NCBI GenBank assembly: GCA_964583765.1
Contig: CAZOWW010000046.1
Location: forward strand, 1-38,549
Direction of reading: 5' to 3'
DNA from: CAZOWW01 sp964583765
Lineage (GTDB): Bacteria; Actinomycetota; Actinomycetes; Actinomycetales; Kineosporiaceae
DNA length: 38,549 bases
Shown: piece by piece, positions 16,325-24,035 of the stretch
Numbering within the stretch: the stretch's first letter is position 1
Layout: each line of letters opens with the position of its first letter
Notes under the pieces: generated by a model
What the model was told of the DNA's origin: nothing
What the model saw: only the letters and a program-made list of their open reading frames with translations
Database searches by the model: none
Translations under genes and position numbers: made by a program

Positions 16325-18058
16325 TCAGGCTCGAGAGGTCTGCTTGATCCGGTTGGTGAGCTCGGTGACCTGGTTGTAGATCGAACGTCGCTCCGCCATG
16401 AGGTGCCGGATCTTGCGGTCGGCATGGATGACCGTGGTGTGGTCCCGGCCCCCGAACTGCTGGCCGATCTTCGGCAGGGACAGGTCGGTCAGCTCCCGGC
16501 AGAGATACATGGCGATCTGCCGGGCGTTGACCAGCACCCGCGACCGCGAGGAGCCGCAGAGATCTTCCATGGTCAGCCCGAAGTACGCGGCGGTCTGCGC
16601 CATGATCGTGGCTGAGGTGATCTCGGGCGTGTCATCCGCCGGGATGAGGTCCTTGAGCACGATCTCGGCCAGGGACAGGTCGACCTGCTGGCGGTTGAGG
16701 CTCGCGAACGCGGTGACGCGGATCAGCGCCCCCTCGAGCTCCCGGATGTTCGTCGAGATCTTGCTGGCGATGTACTCCAGGACGTCGTCCCGCACCTGCA
16801 GCCGCTCGCCGATCGCCTTCTTCCGCAGGATCGCGATGCGGGTCTCGAGGTCCGGGGGCTGGACGTCGGTGATGAGCCCCCACTCGAACCGGGACCGCAT
16901 GCGCTCCTCGAAGCCGGAGAGCTGTTTGGGCGGCAGGTCCGAGGTGATGACGACCTGTTTGTTCGCGTTGTGCAGGGTGTTGAAGGTGTGGAAGAACTCC
17001 TCCTGGGTCTGCACCTTGCCCTGGAGGAACTGGATGTCGTCGATCAACAGGACGTCGACCTCGCGGTAGCGCCGCTGGAACGAGCTGGCCTTGTCGTCCC
17101 GGATGCTGTTGATGAAGTCGTTGGTGAACTCCTCCGAGTTCACGTACCGCACCCGTACCCCCGGGTACAGGCTCTGGGCGTAGTGACCGACCGCATGCAG
17201 CAGGTGGGTCTTGCCGAGCCCGGACTCGCCGTAGACGAAGAGCGGGTTGTACGCCTTGGCCGGTGCCTCCGCCACGGCCACCGCAGCGGCATGCGCGAAC
17301 CGGTTGCTCGCACCGATGACGAAGGTCTCGAAGGTGTACTTCGGGTTGAGCCGTGCCGGTTCCGCAGGGCGCGGCGGCGCGGCGTGGCCCGACCCGGGCC
17401 GGCCCACGTCGTGGACGTCCCGGTAGGGGAAGTGCAACCCCGTGGGCGAGGAGAGCGCGCCCGGGGAGGAGGTCGACGTCTGGTCCGCGACGAGACGGTC
17501 GCTCAGCCGGGCATCGGGGAGGTTCGGCTGGCTCAGCCGCAGTTCGGGGGAGTCCAGGGGAGCCGGACGGACGTAGCCGAGGTTCGCGTCGGGACGCGGC
17601 AGGCCGTCCGCGGAACGCTCACCAGCGCGCCGGTCGTGCAGGGGGTGCACCGCTGCCCCCCGGTCCAGGCTGATCGCATCCCCGGCCATGGCGTCCGAGG
17701 ACCTGATGTCGATCACGGACGGGGACGGGAAGGCGGGCGGGAGGCCGTACCGAGAAGGGGCCGGCTCGGGTGGGGGTACGGGATCGGCGTCCAGCAGGGA
17801 AGGATCGACCGTGACGGCCAGCCGGACGGGGCGCCCCAGCTCGGCGGACAGGAGTTGGGTGATCGTCTCCCGCATCCGCTGCTCCAGGACCTCCTTGGTG
17901 AGGTCGTTGGGGACGGCGAGGAGCGCCGTCCCGTCGAGCAGCCCCACCGGACGGGTCAACCGGACGAAGGCGCGCTGCTGTGACGAGACGCCCGAAGCGT
18001 CCATGGCGTCGAGGGCCCGGCGCCAGAGGGCGGGAAAGTCCTCTCCAGGGGCCGTCAC
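16325..18058 (-). CDS. dnaA: Chromosomal replication initiator protein DnaA
   Basis: 577 residues. DnaA binds DnaA boxes, melts oriC and recruits the helicase. Domain I (1-90) interacts with partners. Domain II is a long Pro/Ser/Asp-rich linker (about 90-235), as in other high-GC actinobacteria. Domain III is the AAA+ ATPase, with YTFETFVIGASNRFA, Walker A GESGLGKT (277-284), Walker B VDVLLIDDIQFL and the arginine-finger region. Domain IV carries the DNA-binding signature ending FGGRDHTTVIHA. The start is GTG 18058, with GGAGG at 7 bases. A perfect DnaA box lies about 50 bases upstream of the start, suggesting autoregulation. Confidence 0.98.
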   Translation of the reverse strand: MTAPGEDFPALWRRALDAMDASGVSSQQRAFVRLTRPVGLLDGTALLAVPNDLTKEVLEQRMRETITQLLSAELGRPVRLAVTVDPSLLDADPVPPPEPAPSRYGLPPAFPSPSVIDIRSSDAMAGDAISLDRGAAVHPLHDRRAGERSADGLPRPDANLGYVRPAPLDSPELRLSQPNLPDARLSDRLVADQTSTSSPGALSSPTGLHFPYRDVHDVGRPGSGHAAPPRPAEPARLNPKYTFETFVIGASNRFAHAAAVAVAEAPAKAYNPLFVYGESGLGKTHLLHAVGHYAQSLYPGVRVRYVNSEEFTNDFINSIRDDKASSFQRRYREVDVLLIDDIQFLQGKVQTQEEFFHTFNTLHNANKQVVITSDLPPKQLSGFEERMRSRFEWGLITDVQPPDLETRIAILRKKAIGERLQVRDDVLEYIASKISTNIRELEGALIRVTAFASLNRQQVDLSLAEIVLKDLIPADDTPEITSATIMAQTAAYFGLTMEDLCGSSRSRVLVNARQIAMYLCRELTDLSLPKIGQQFGGRDHTTVIHADRKIRHLMAERRSIYNQVTELTNRIKQTSRA

Positions 18059-18640
18059 AATGGGTCCTCCGCTGCATGGACATGACTTCTCTGGGCGTCC
18101 ACATCGTTGTCCACAGGTTGTGAACGAGACGTGTCACTGCTGTGCGGCCGCGTGGAGACCGATTCAGAAGCGTAGCCCGATCCGGCGGGTGCGCCGTCCC
18201 AGGGGCTCGGTCGGCAGGGTCCCCCCGCGACCGCCGAACGGGGTGTTCGTCTGTGTGTTCGTCCCGGCTCGGCGTGTCGGCTCTGGATCCGCGACGTGAG
18301 AACTGACAATAGTCGGTCCGGACCGATGTGGTGTGCCGAGTTCGGCCTTTGTGGACGAGCCTGACCGACAGTGACGGATCCTGCCTCAGGGGTACCGGGC
18401 GGGGTTCGGTGGGTTCCGGGGGTGCCTGTCGATCTACGTCGGCGACCGCTGCCGTCCACCCGGTTTGACCCGGCGATGAGCCCCGCCGTACCGTGAGGAG
18501 ACTTGACAGTGCTCCGGCCGTGAGGATGCCCCGGACCGGGTCCGCGATGGCACGGCTCGGAAGTCCAGCGGTGGCACCGTCGGGTCAGCTGCCTCCCGAA
18601 GCGCGGGTAGATCCCGCACGAGACGTCTTGGAGCCCCCAG
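18059..18640. promoter_or_regulatory. dnaA-rpmH divergent promoter region
   Basis: 582 bases without a gene between divergent dnaA and rpmH. It holds a perfect DnaA box (18107-18115) and a 7/9 match (18095-18103). It also holds the perfect 14-bp palindrome TCGGTCCGGACCGA (18313-18326), with the less GC-rich GACAATAGT just beside it. TTGACA (18503-18508) faces rpmH as a possible -35 box, with a poor -10. Transcription starts cannot be fixed from sequence. Confidence 0.55.
18107..18115 (+). promoter_or_regulatory. Perfect DnaA box upstream of dnaA
   Basis: TTGTCCACA matches the actinobacterial DnaA-box consensus exactly and lies 49 bases upstream of the dnaA start codon, where DnaA binding could repress its own promoter. 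A weaker box, GCGTCCACA, is at 18095-18103. Confidence 0.75.
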
Positions 18641-18778
18641 GTGAGTAAGCGGACATTCCAGCCGAACAACCGGCGGCGGGCGAAGACGCATGGCTTCCGG
18701 CTGCGCATGCGGACTCGCGCCGGCCGGGCGATCCTCGCCGCGCGTCGTCGCAAGGGACGCGAAGAACTCTCGGCCTGA
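18641..18778 (+). CDS. rpmH: 50S ribosomal protein L34
   Basis: 45 residues, starting with GTG 18641 after GGAG (18630-18633). The sequence starts MSKRTFQPNNRRRAKTHGF and continues with the very basic RTRAGRAILAARRRKGRE, the L34 pattern. It is a small rRNA-binding protein of the large subunit. It is the first gene of the plus-strand series rpmH-rnpA-yidD-yidC, divergent from dnaA, as in almost all bacteria with this locus. Confidence 0.98.
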   Translation: MSKRTFQPNNRRRAKTHGFRLRMRTRAGRAILAARRRKGREELSA

Positions 18779-18799
18779 GGCCGAGAACAGTCGGTCACG

Positions 18800-19156
18800 G
18801 TGCTCCCCCCCAGGAACCGGATGCGTCGGGCCGACGACTTCGCTGCGGCCGTCCGCCGAGGGCGGAGGGCCGGGCGGACGTCGGTGGTGGTCCATCTGAG
18901 CCGTGACGGTGAGGACGGACCGTGCCTCGTCGGGTTCGTGGTCTCCAAACAGGTGGGGACCTCTGTGGTCCGCTCCCGCGTGAAGCGGCGGTTGCGGCAC
19001 GTCCTGCGGGACGAACTGCCGCAGCTGCCGTCCGGGGGGCGTGTCGTGGTGCGAGCCTGCCCCGCTTCGGCTTCGGCGACCTGGGAGGAACTCGTCCGGG
19101 ACGTGCGGACGGCCCTCGGTCGGGTACTGGCTCCTCCTCGAGGGCCAGGGCGGTGA
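18800..19156 (+). CDS. rnpA: Ribonuclease P protein component
   Basis: 118 residues. RnpA binds the RNase P RNA and helps cleave the 5' leader of pre-tRNAs. It begins LPPRNRMRRADDFAAAVRRG and contains the conserved basic motif SRVKRRLRHVLRD, the RNR-type helix that contacts the RNA. The start is GTG 18800, 21 bases after rpmH, with no strong ribosome binding site of its own. The stop overlaps the yidD start by 4 bases. Confidence 0.96.
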   Translation: MLPPRNRMRRADDFAAAVRRGRRAGRTSVVVHLSRDGEDGPCLVGFVVSKQVGTSVVRSRVKRRLRHVLRDELPQLPSGGRVVVRACPASASATWEELVRDVRTALGRVLAPPRGPGR

Positions 19157-19470
19157 ACGCCGCCCTCCGGGCCGTGGCGCGATGGCCGCGGTTGCCGGTG
19201 GTCTGGGCTCTGCGCCTGTATCGCCTCATGATCTCACCCATGTACGGACAGACATGTCGCTACTACCCTTCGTGTTCCGGGTACGCTCTGGAAGCGGTGA
19301 GTGTGCACGGTGTCGTCCGGGGTGGGTGGCTGGCGGTGCGTCGGCTGGGGCGATGCCATCCGTGGGCCGCAGGTGGAGTGGACCTCGTCCCCGCGAGGCG
19401 GGACGGCGTGGCACGTACAGTGCGCGGTGACGAATTGGTGGACCCAACGCCCGACCGGCGTGCGGCCTGA
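19153..19470 (+). CDS. yidD: YidD-family membrane protein insertion efficiency factor
   Basis: 105 residues from GTG 19153, which overlaps the rnpA stop (GTGA). The family motif is clear: LRLYRLMISPMYGQTCRYYP, then SCSGYALEAVSVHGVVRGGW, then RLGRCHPW followed by GGVD. The protein is small, amphipathic and Cys-containing, peripheral to the inner face of the membrane, and supports YidC-dependent insertion. It lies between rnpA and yidC, the conserved order. The C-terminal 20 residues are variable. Confidence 0.95.
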   Translation: MNAALRAVARWPRLPVVWALRLYRLMISPMYGQTCRYYPSCSGYALEAVSVHGVVRGGWLAVRRLGRCHPWAAGGVDLVPARRDGVARTVRGDELVDPTPDRRAA

Positions 19471-19488
19471 ATAGGCGGGGAGCAGTCT

Positions 19489-20520
19489 GTGCAGATCCTG
19501 AAGCCGCTCGAAGTCGCCGTGGCGTGGATCATGGTGAGTTTCCACGCGGGCCTGACGAAGATCGGAATGCCCGCGGGCTCCGGCTGGACCTGGACCTTCG
19601 CGATCGTCGGTCTGGTGATCGTGATCCGGATCGTCCTGATCCCGCTGTTCGTGCGCCAGATCCGCAGCTCCCGCGGGATGCAACTGATCCAACCCGAGCT
19701 GAAGAAGATCCAGCAGAAGTACAAGGGCAAGACGGACCAGGAATCGCGCCAGGCGATGATGCGCGAGCAGATGGCCCTGTACAAGACGAGCGGGACGAAC
19801 CCGTTCTCGTCCTGCCTCCCCATCCTGTTGCAGGCACCGGTCTTCTTCGCGCTCTTCCAGGTGCTGCGGGGCATCGGACACAAGAGCTTCTCGGTCTGGC
19901 CGTTCACCGAGAGCCTGCGCCTGCAGGCGTCCAACGCCAAGATCTTCGGCTCGCCGCTCTCCGAGAGTTTCATGGGCACGCACGCGACGGCCACCAAGAT
20001 CCTCACCGTCGTGCTCATCGTGCTGATGTCTGCGACCGTGTTCACGACCCAGCGCCAGCTGATGACGAAGAACATGCCGGCCTCGGCGATGGACAACCCG
20101 CTCGCCCAGCAGCAGAAGATCCTCCTGTACGTGATGCCGCTGATCTTCGCGTTCTCGGGCGTCAACTTCCCGATCGGCGTGCTCATCTACTGGCTGACCA
20201 CCAACCTGTGGACGATGGGTCAGCAGTTCTACGTCATCCGGCGGATGCCGGCTCCCGGCTCGAAGGCCGAGGAGCGCCTGCTGGAGCGGCGTAAGGCCAA
20301 GGAGGCCCTGGAGCACCGCGCGTGGACCGAGGGCGGCGGCGCTGGGGACGACGAGGCGGACGAGGCGCCGCAGGCGACCGGTGGGCAGCGGCAGCAGCCC
20401 AAGCGCCAACCGCGTAGCAAGCGTGGCCCCCAGCAGCGTCCGGGTGCCGGCCGACAGCAACATCCGCGGCCACGGCCCCAGACAGCGGGAGAGGGCGGAA
20501 AGCGTCCGGAAGCCGGCTGA
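19489..20520 (+). CDS. yidC: Membrane protein insertase YidC
   Basis: 343 residues from GTG 19489, with GGGGAG at 7 bases. YidC inserts and folds membrane proteins with or without SecYEG. Five hydrophobic segments are visible: a first segment near the N-terminus (EVAVAWIMVSFHAGL), one after GWTWTF (FAIVGLVIVIRIVLIPLFV) that holds the conserved groove Arg, then SCLPILLQAPVFFALFQV, TKILTVVLIVLMSATVF and the final pair near LLYVMPLIFAFSG. A charged cytoplasmic hairpin (PELKKIQQKYKGK) follows the second segment. The C-terminal 75 residues are Lys/Arg/Gln-rich and likely bind ribosomes. There is no large periplasmic domain, as usual outside Proteobacteria. Confidence 0.96.
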   Translation: MQILKPLEVAVAWIMVSFHAGLTKIGMPAGSGWTWTFAIVGLVIVIRIVLIPLFVRQIRSSRGMQLIQPELKKIQQKYKGKTDQESRQAMMREQMALYKTSGTNPFSSCLPILLQAPVFFALFQVLRGIGHKSFSVWPFTESLRLQASNAKIFGSPLSESFMGTHATATKILTVVLIVLMSATVFTTQRQLMTKNMPASAMDNPLAQQQKILLYVMPLIFAFSGVNFPIGVLIYWLTTNLWTMGQQFYVIRRMPAPGSKAEERLLERRKAKEALEHRAWTEGGGAGDDEADEAPQATGGQRQQPKRQPRSKRGPQQRPGAGRQQHPRPRPQTAGEGGKRPEAG

Positions 20521-20609
20521 GGCCGTCCGGGGCGGATGAGGGGACCGAGAGCCGACGCAGGGGCGCGGGAGTGATCCCGACCCCGGCGATGTGGGATGAG
20601 GAGCCTGAG

Positions 20610-21224
20610 GTGACCGAGACAGAGCTCGCCGGTACCGGCGAGGCGCAGGTGGAGGACGTGTCGACCGAGGTCGACGATTCGGGCGAGGACGTCGCGAAGT
20701 CGAACGCATCCGGACGTCGCGGGGCGAACCGCCCAGAGGTTCCGGTGGAGAAGCTTGAGCAGGAGGGCGAGATCGCCGCCGACTACCTCGAAGAGCTTCT
20801 GGACATCGCCGACATCGACGGCGACATCGACATCGACGTCGAGAACGGGCGGGCGGCTCTGGCCATCGTGGCCGAGAACAGCGCGGACCGCACGCTCAAG
20901 CGCCTGGTGGGCACGAACGGCGAGGTGCTGGAGGCCCTGCAGGAGCTGACCCGACTCGCGGTGCAGGCCGCGACCGGGGACCGCAGCAGGCTCATGCTGG
21001 ACGTCGCCGGCTTCCGCGCCGGACGTCGTCGCATCGCGGAGGACATCGCCGCACGCGCCTGCCAGGAGGTGCAGCGGACCGGTGGCCCTGTGCGACTGGA
21101 CCCGATGACCGCCTTCGAGCGCAAGGTCGTGCACGACGTGGTCGCCTTGTCCGGACTGACGAGTGAGTCCGAGGGAGAGGAGCCGTCGCGGCGGGTCGTC
21201 ATCTCGGCCGCGGCCGCGCAGTAG
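20610..21224 (+). CDS. KH/R3H RNA-binding protein (Jag/KhpB family)
   Basis: 204 residues if it starts at GTG 20610, which I prefer because GAGGAG lies 7 bases upstream. GTG 20571 would add 13 residues. An acidic N-terminus (about 1-60) is followed by a KH domain (YLEELLDIADIDGDI to RLVGTNGEVLEALQELTRL, with GTNG at the GxxG loop). The R3H domain comes next (GRRRIAEDIAARACQEV, then FERKVVHDVV with the Arg-x3-His pair). Jag/SpoIIIJ-associated proteins bind RNA and affect cell elongation and division. The Jag_N domain is absent, as in other actinobacteria. It lies between yidC and rsmG, the conserved order. Confidence 0.93.
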   Translation: MTETELAGTGEAQVEDVSTEVDDSGEDVAKSNASGRRGANRPEVPVEKLEQEGEIAADYLEELLDIADIDGDIDIDVENGRAALAIVAENSADRTLKRLVGTNGEVLEALQELTRLAVQAATGDRSRLMLDVAGFRAGRRRIAEDIAARACQEVQRTGGPVRLDPMTAFERKVVHDVVALSGLTSESEGEEPSRRVVISAAAAQ

Positions 21225-21228
21225 GCGG

Positions 21229-21996
21229 ATGTCGGAGACCGGCCCGGACTCGATCCCCCAGACGGAATCAGGTCCGGAGGTGGTGAGTGTGCCCGACGTC
21301 GCACCGGACGTCGGGCACCTTCCGTTCGGGGAACGCACGGCGTTGATGCGCCGGTACGCGGAACTGCTCCGGACACGTGGCATCGAACGCGGGCTGATCG
21401 GGCCCCGGGAGGCGGACCGCATCTGGGACCGCCACATCCTCAACTGCGCCCGGATCCAGGAGCTGGTACCCGAGGGTGTCGAGGTTGCGGACATCGGGAG
21501 TGGCGCCGGCCTGCCGGGTCTCGTCCTGGCGATCGCCCGACCTGATCTGCGGGTCCACCTCGTGGAGCCGTTGTTGCGCCGCAGCACCTGGCTGTCCGAG
21601 GTGGTCGAGGAGCTCGACCTGAGCGGCACGGTGGTCACGCGGTGCCGGGCGGAGGAACTGCACGGCCGTTACCAGGCGGACGTGGTGACGGCACGTGCGG
21701 TCGCCGCCCTGGGGCAGCTCGCGGAGTGGTGCCTGCCGCTGGTGCGACCCGGGGGCTCGTTGCTGGCGCTCAAGGGGGATCGTGCCGCGGAGGAGCTGGA
21801 CGCCGCGCTACCCGTGCTGGACCGGCACGGCGTCAGCGAGTCAGCGGTGCATGAACTCGGTGCCCTCGGTGAGGGCAGCGCCACGGTGGTGCGGATCGTC
21901 CGAGCGACCGGAACGTTGACCGGGAGCTCCGGGCGAGACGCCGGGAGGGCGCGGCGCCCCGGCAGGGAGTCGCGCCGCCGTCCACGCACCCGGTGA
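21229..21996 (+). CDS. rsmG: 16S rRNA (guanine-N7) methyltransferase RsmG
   Basis: 255 residues from ATG 21229. A GTG at 21289 with an excellent GGAGGTGGTGA leader is an equally good start and would give 235 residues. RsmG methylates G527 (E. coli numbering) of 16S rRNA using S-adenosylmethionine. The Rossmann methyltransferase fold shows motif I VADIGSGAGLPGLVLA, the acidic end of strand 2 (HLVEPLLRRS) and VVTARAVAALGQL. The upstream segment GLIGPREADRIWDRHILNC is typical of the family. The last 30 residues are Arg/Gly-rich. It starts 4 bases after the jag stop and is followed by a 17-bp tandem repeat and a long empty spacer before parA. Confidence 0.95.
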   Translation: MSETGPDSIPQTESGPEVVSVPDVAPDVGHLPFGERTALMRRYAELLRTRGIERGLIGPREADRIWDRHILNCARIQELVPEGVEVADIGSGAGLPGLVLAIARPDLRVHLVEPLLRRSTWLSEVVEELDLSGTVVTRCRAEELHGRYQADVVTARAVAALGQLAEWCLPLVRPGGSLLALKGDRAAEELDAALPVLDRHGVSESAVHELGALGEGSATVVRIVRATGTLTGSSGRDAGRARRPGRESRRRPRTR

Positions 21997-22007
21997 CCGC
22001 CTCGACC

Positions 22008-22126
22008 CTCTGACTGTGTGAACCCGCCCAGTGTGGAGATGCTGCTGGGGTGAAGAGCCTCCGACTGTGTCAACCCTCCGGCTGGGTGGAACTCGCTGAC
22101 TGTGGAGCGCACCGGCTTCGGTGAAC
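22008..22126. repeat. Degenerate 17-bp tandem repeat, seven units
   Basis: Seven abutting 17-base units start at 22008, 22025, 22042, 22059, 22076, 22093 and 22110. Units 1 and 4 are almost identical (CTCTGACTGTGTGAACC and CTCCGACTGTGTCAACC); the others keep a GNCTGNGTGGAAC-like core. The array begins 11 bases after the rsmG stop. There are no spacers between units, so it is not a CRISPR array. Confidence 0.6.
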
Positions 22127-22684
22127 ACCCCGTCCACCCGTGCTGATCGAGTGTCGGGGCTTGTCGAGCGCTGGGACCGGTTGAGAGTGGACTCCTGCTG
22201 GGCACAGGGTGCACGTGTTCCGGGATCGCCACGGGTTCGGCGCGCGCTCCCGCAACGGACTCGCGGCTGCTGGCGGGTGGAGCCGAGGAGTGAGGACCGG
22301 CGTCGGCCGTAGGCCCGGTCGATGGCGGGCAGGCCGTGCCGGGCGAAGGCGTACGGCCCGGCGGGGCCCGGCGAGGGACCGATGCGGGACCGAGCCTCAG
22401 CCGGAACTGCCGTCACTGGGCGGACCCCGAGCCCTTCGACCAGCGGATCAGCCATGGACGCGGAACGCCGTGAACGGTGGATACCGACCGAGAAGCCGCG
22501 ATACCAATCTATCGGGCATACCGGTGATGTGGGTCGGATCCTCCACGGGCTCGGGGTGGCCGAGTCGGGGGTGGAGGTGCGTCGTGGGGGCCGGGCTGTC
22601 GACCGGCTTCCGGTCGGTGAACCGCGAGCCGGTCGGTGGGACGGTGGAGGTGATCGCGGTCCGGCGATCGGGTGCGGCATGGAG

Positions 22685-22698
22685 GTTCCACGTGAATC
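22685..22698 (+). promoter_or_regulatory. parS-like site (12/14)
   Basis: GTTCCACGTGAATC differs from the parS consensus GTTTCACGTGAAAC at two positions and keeps the CACGTG core. It is intergenic between rsmG and parA and is the weakest of the group outside the genes. Confidence 0.45.
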
Positions 22699-23414
22699 GT
22701 GGTGCCTGGTCTCAGGGATGGGCGATACGACGCCACCGCGGTGAGGCCGCTGCGGGCCGCCAGGCGTGGTCTGCCACGAGGGCTCGGGGTGAGTCGAGGG
22801 GATCCCGGCTCGGCCCAGCGGACCACGTCGAGCGAGGGTGGGCGGGACCGGGCTGAGCGGACCGGGATCGACCTGGCAGCCGCTCGAGTCGGCCCTGGCT
22901 CAGGGGCCGGGGATCGAGCGAGGCAGCCACTCGAGTCCGCTCGGTTCTGACTCGGGGACTGCGCCCTGGCGGACCGCGCCGCGGGGGCGCCGCCGCGGCT
23001 CGGCGGAGCAGGCCGGGTCGGCAACTGGGGGCGACTCCAGAAATCCGACCAAGAGGCGATGCGGAGCTCCAGCCGCGCCGCGGGCGGTGCGGGGTGGGTT
23101 TCGGGTGCTGTCGAGGGGCGGGCTTGCGTGGGGGAACCATTCTGCGGCGGGCTCACCTGGTCCGACGTGGGTCACCCGGAGGGATGAGACTCCTGGGATG
23201 AGCGTGGGTGATGCCGTCCCTCGGTTGGGGAGGGTGGCGGTGTGGTGCTCGAAGGATGTCGGTGGCCCCTCGCATTGAGCGGGTGCGTGGGACTTCGATC
23301 CGGCAGGGGTCGCATCCGGGTGCATGCGGTGTGGCGTGCTCCAACAGTGCCCGTGCGCGGGGTGGCTCGCGGTGTCGGTGGTTGCTACCGGATACGCAGG
23401 GATCGTCCGTGGTG

Positions 23415-23428
23415 GATTCACGTGAAAC
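23415..23428 (+). promoter_or_regulatory. parS-like site (13/14)
   Basis: GATTCACGTGAAAC matches the ParB-binding consensus at 13 of 14 positions, with the full central TCACGTGA palindrome. It is intergenic, about 0.6 kb upstream of parA. Confidence 0.75.
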
Positions 23429-24035
23429 GGCGCCGCACGGTCCGGAGTGCGCGCAGGTCGCTGCGCTCCGAGCTCGGGACCGGATGTGCCCATCGGGTCC
23501 AGTCGCGGAGAGAACGCAGCAAACGGGTGCACGGTCGCCATCAACACCCCAACAGATCACCGAGACGCGTACGAGAGCGCGGGGAGCATGGAGACCCGCA
23601 TGCGGGGTCGAGAGCTGAGCGCACAGGAGGGATCCAGGCGCGCGGGACCGGTTGCCGACGGCGGGGAGAGAACGGCGCGTGCGCGGTCACGAGAGCGGTC
23701 GGTCCCCTGGGGCAGGTCCGTCGCGCCGATGTGCGGACACGCGCTCCCGACCGGAGACGCGGATGAGGTCAGCGGTGAGGGCTCTGGTGAGAGATCGAGC
23801 GTCTTGCTGCTCGGGAGGAAGAACGGTGGGCCGCACTGGGGTCCTGCCGCCGAGTGGCGTAGTGACGTTCCTGAGGAACGGAGGGCTGTGATGCGGCAAC
23901 CGTGCCCTCGAGGGCTGCGACGGGCGGGTAATCCGGAGAACGCCCCTTGGGCGCGTCGCCACGGAGAGTAGTGGATGGTATGCGATTGTCGAAGTAGGTA
24001 CGTGGTGGGGATCTTCGTGAGACCAGGAGATGAGT

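Larger units (their letters stand above)
22127..24035. other. Long gene-free spacer upstream of parA
   Basis: About 1.9 kb in which I find no credible gene: the open frames have no family features, no good start sites and Arg/Pro/Gly shadow composition. It contains two parS-like sites (22685-22698, 23415-23428). It also contains an imperfect direct repeat, GGATCGA...GGCAGCC(G/A)CTCGAGTC, at about 22865-22890 and 22911-22937. The parAB promoter should lie near 23960-24020, where the sequence is less GC-rich. Confidence 0.5.

Noticed and set aside
22209..23618. Open frames in the rsmG-parA spacer
   Set aside because: They have no family features, no good starts and several mutually overlapping frames; I see no codon pattern favouring one.
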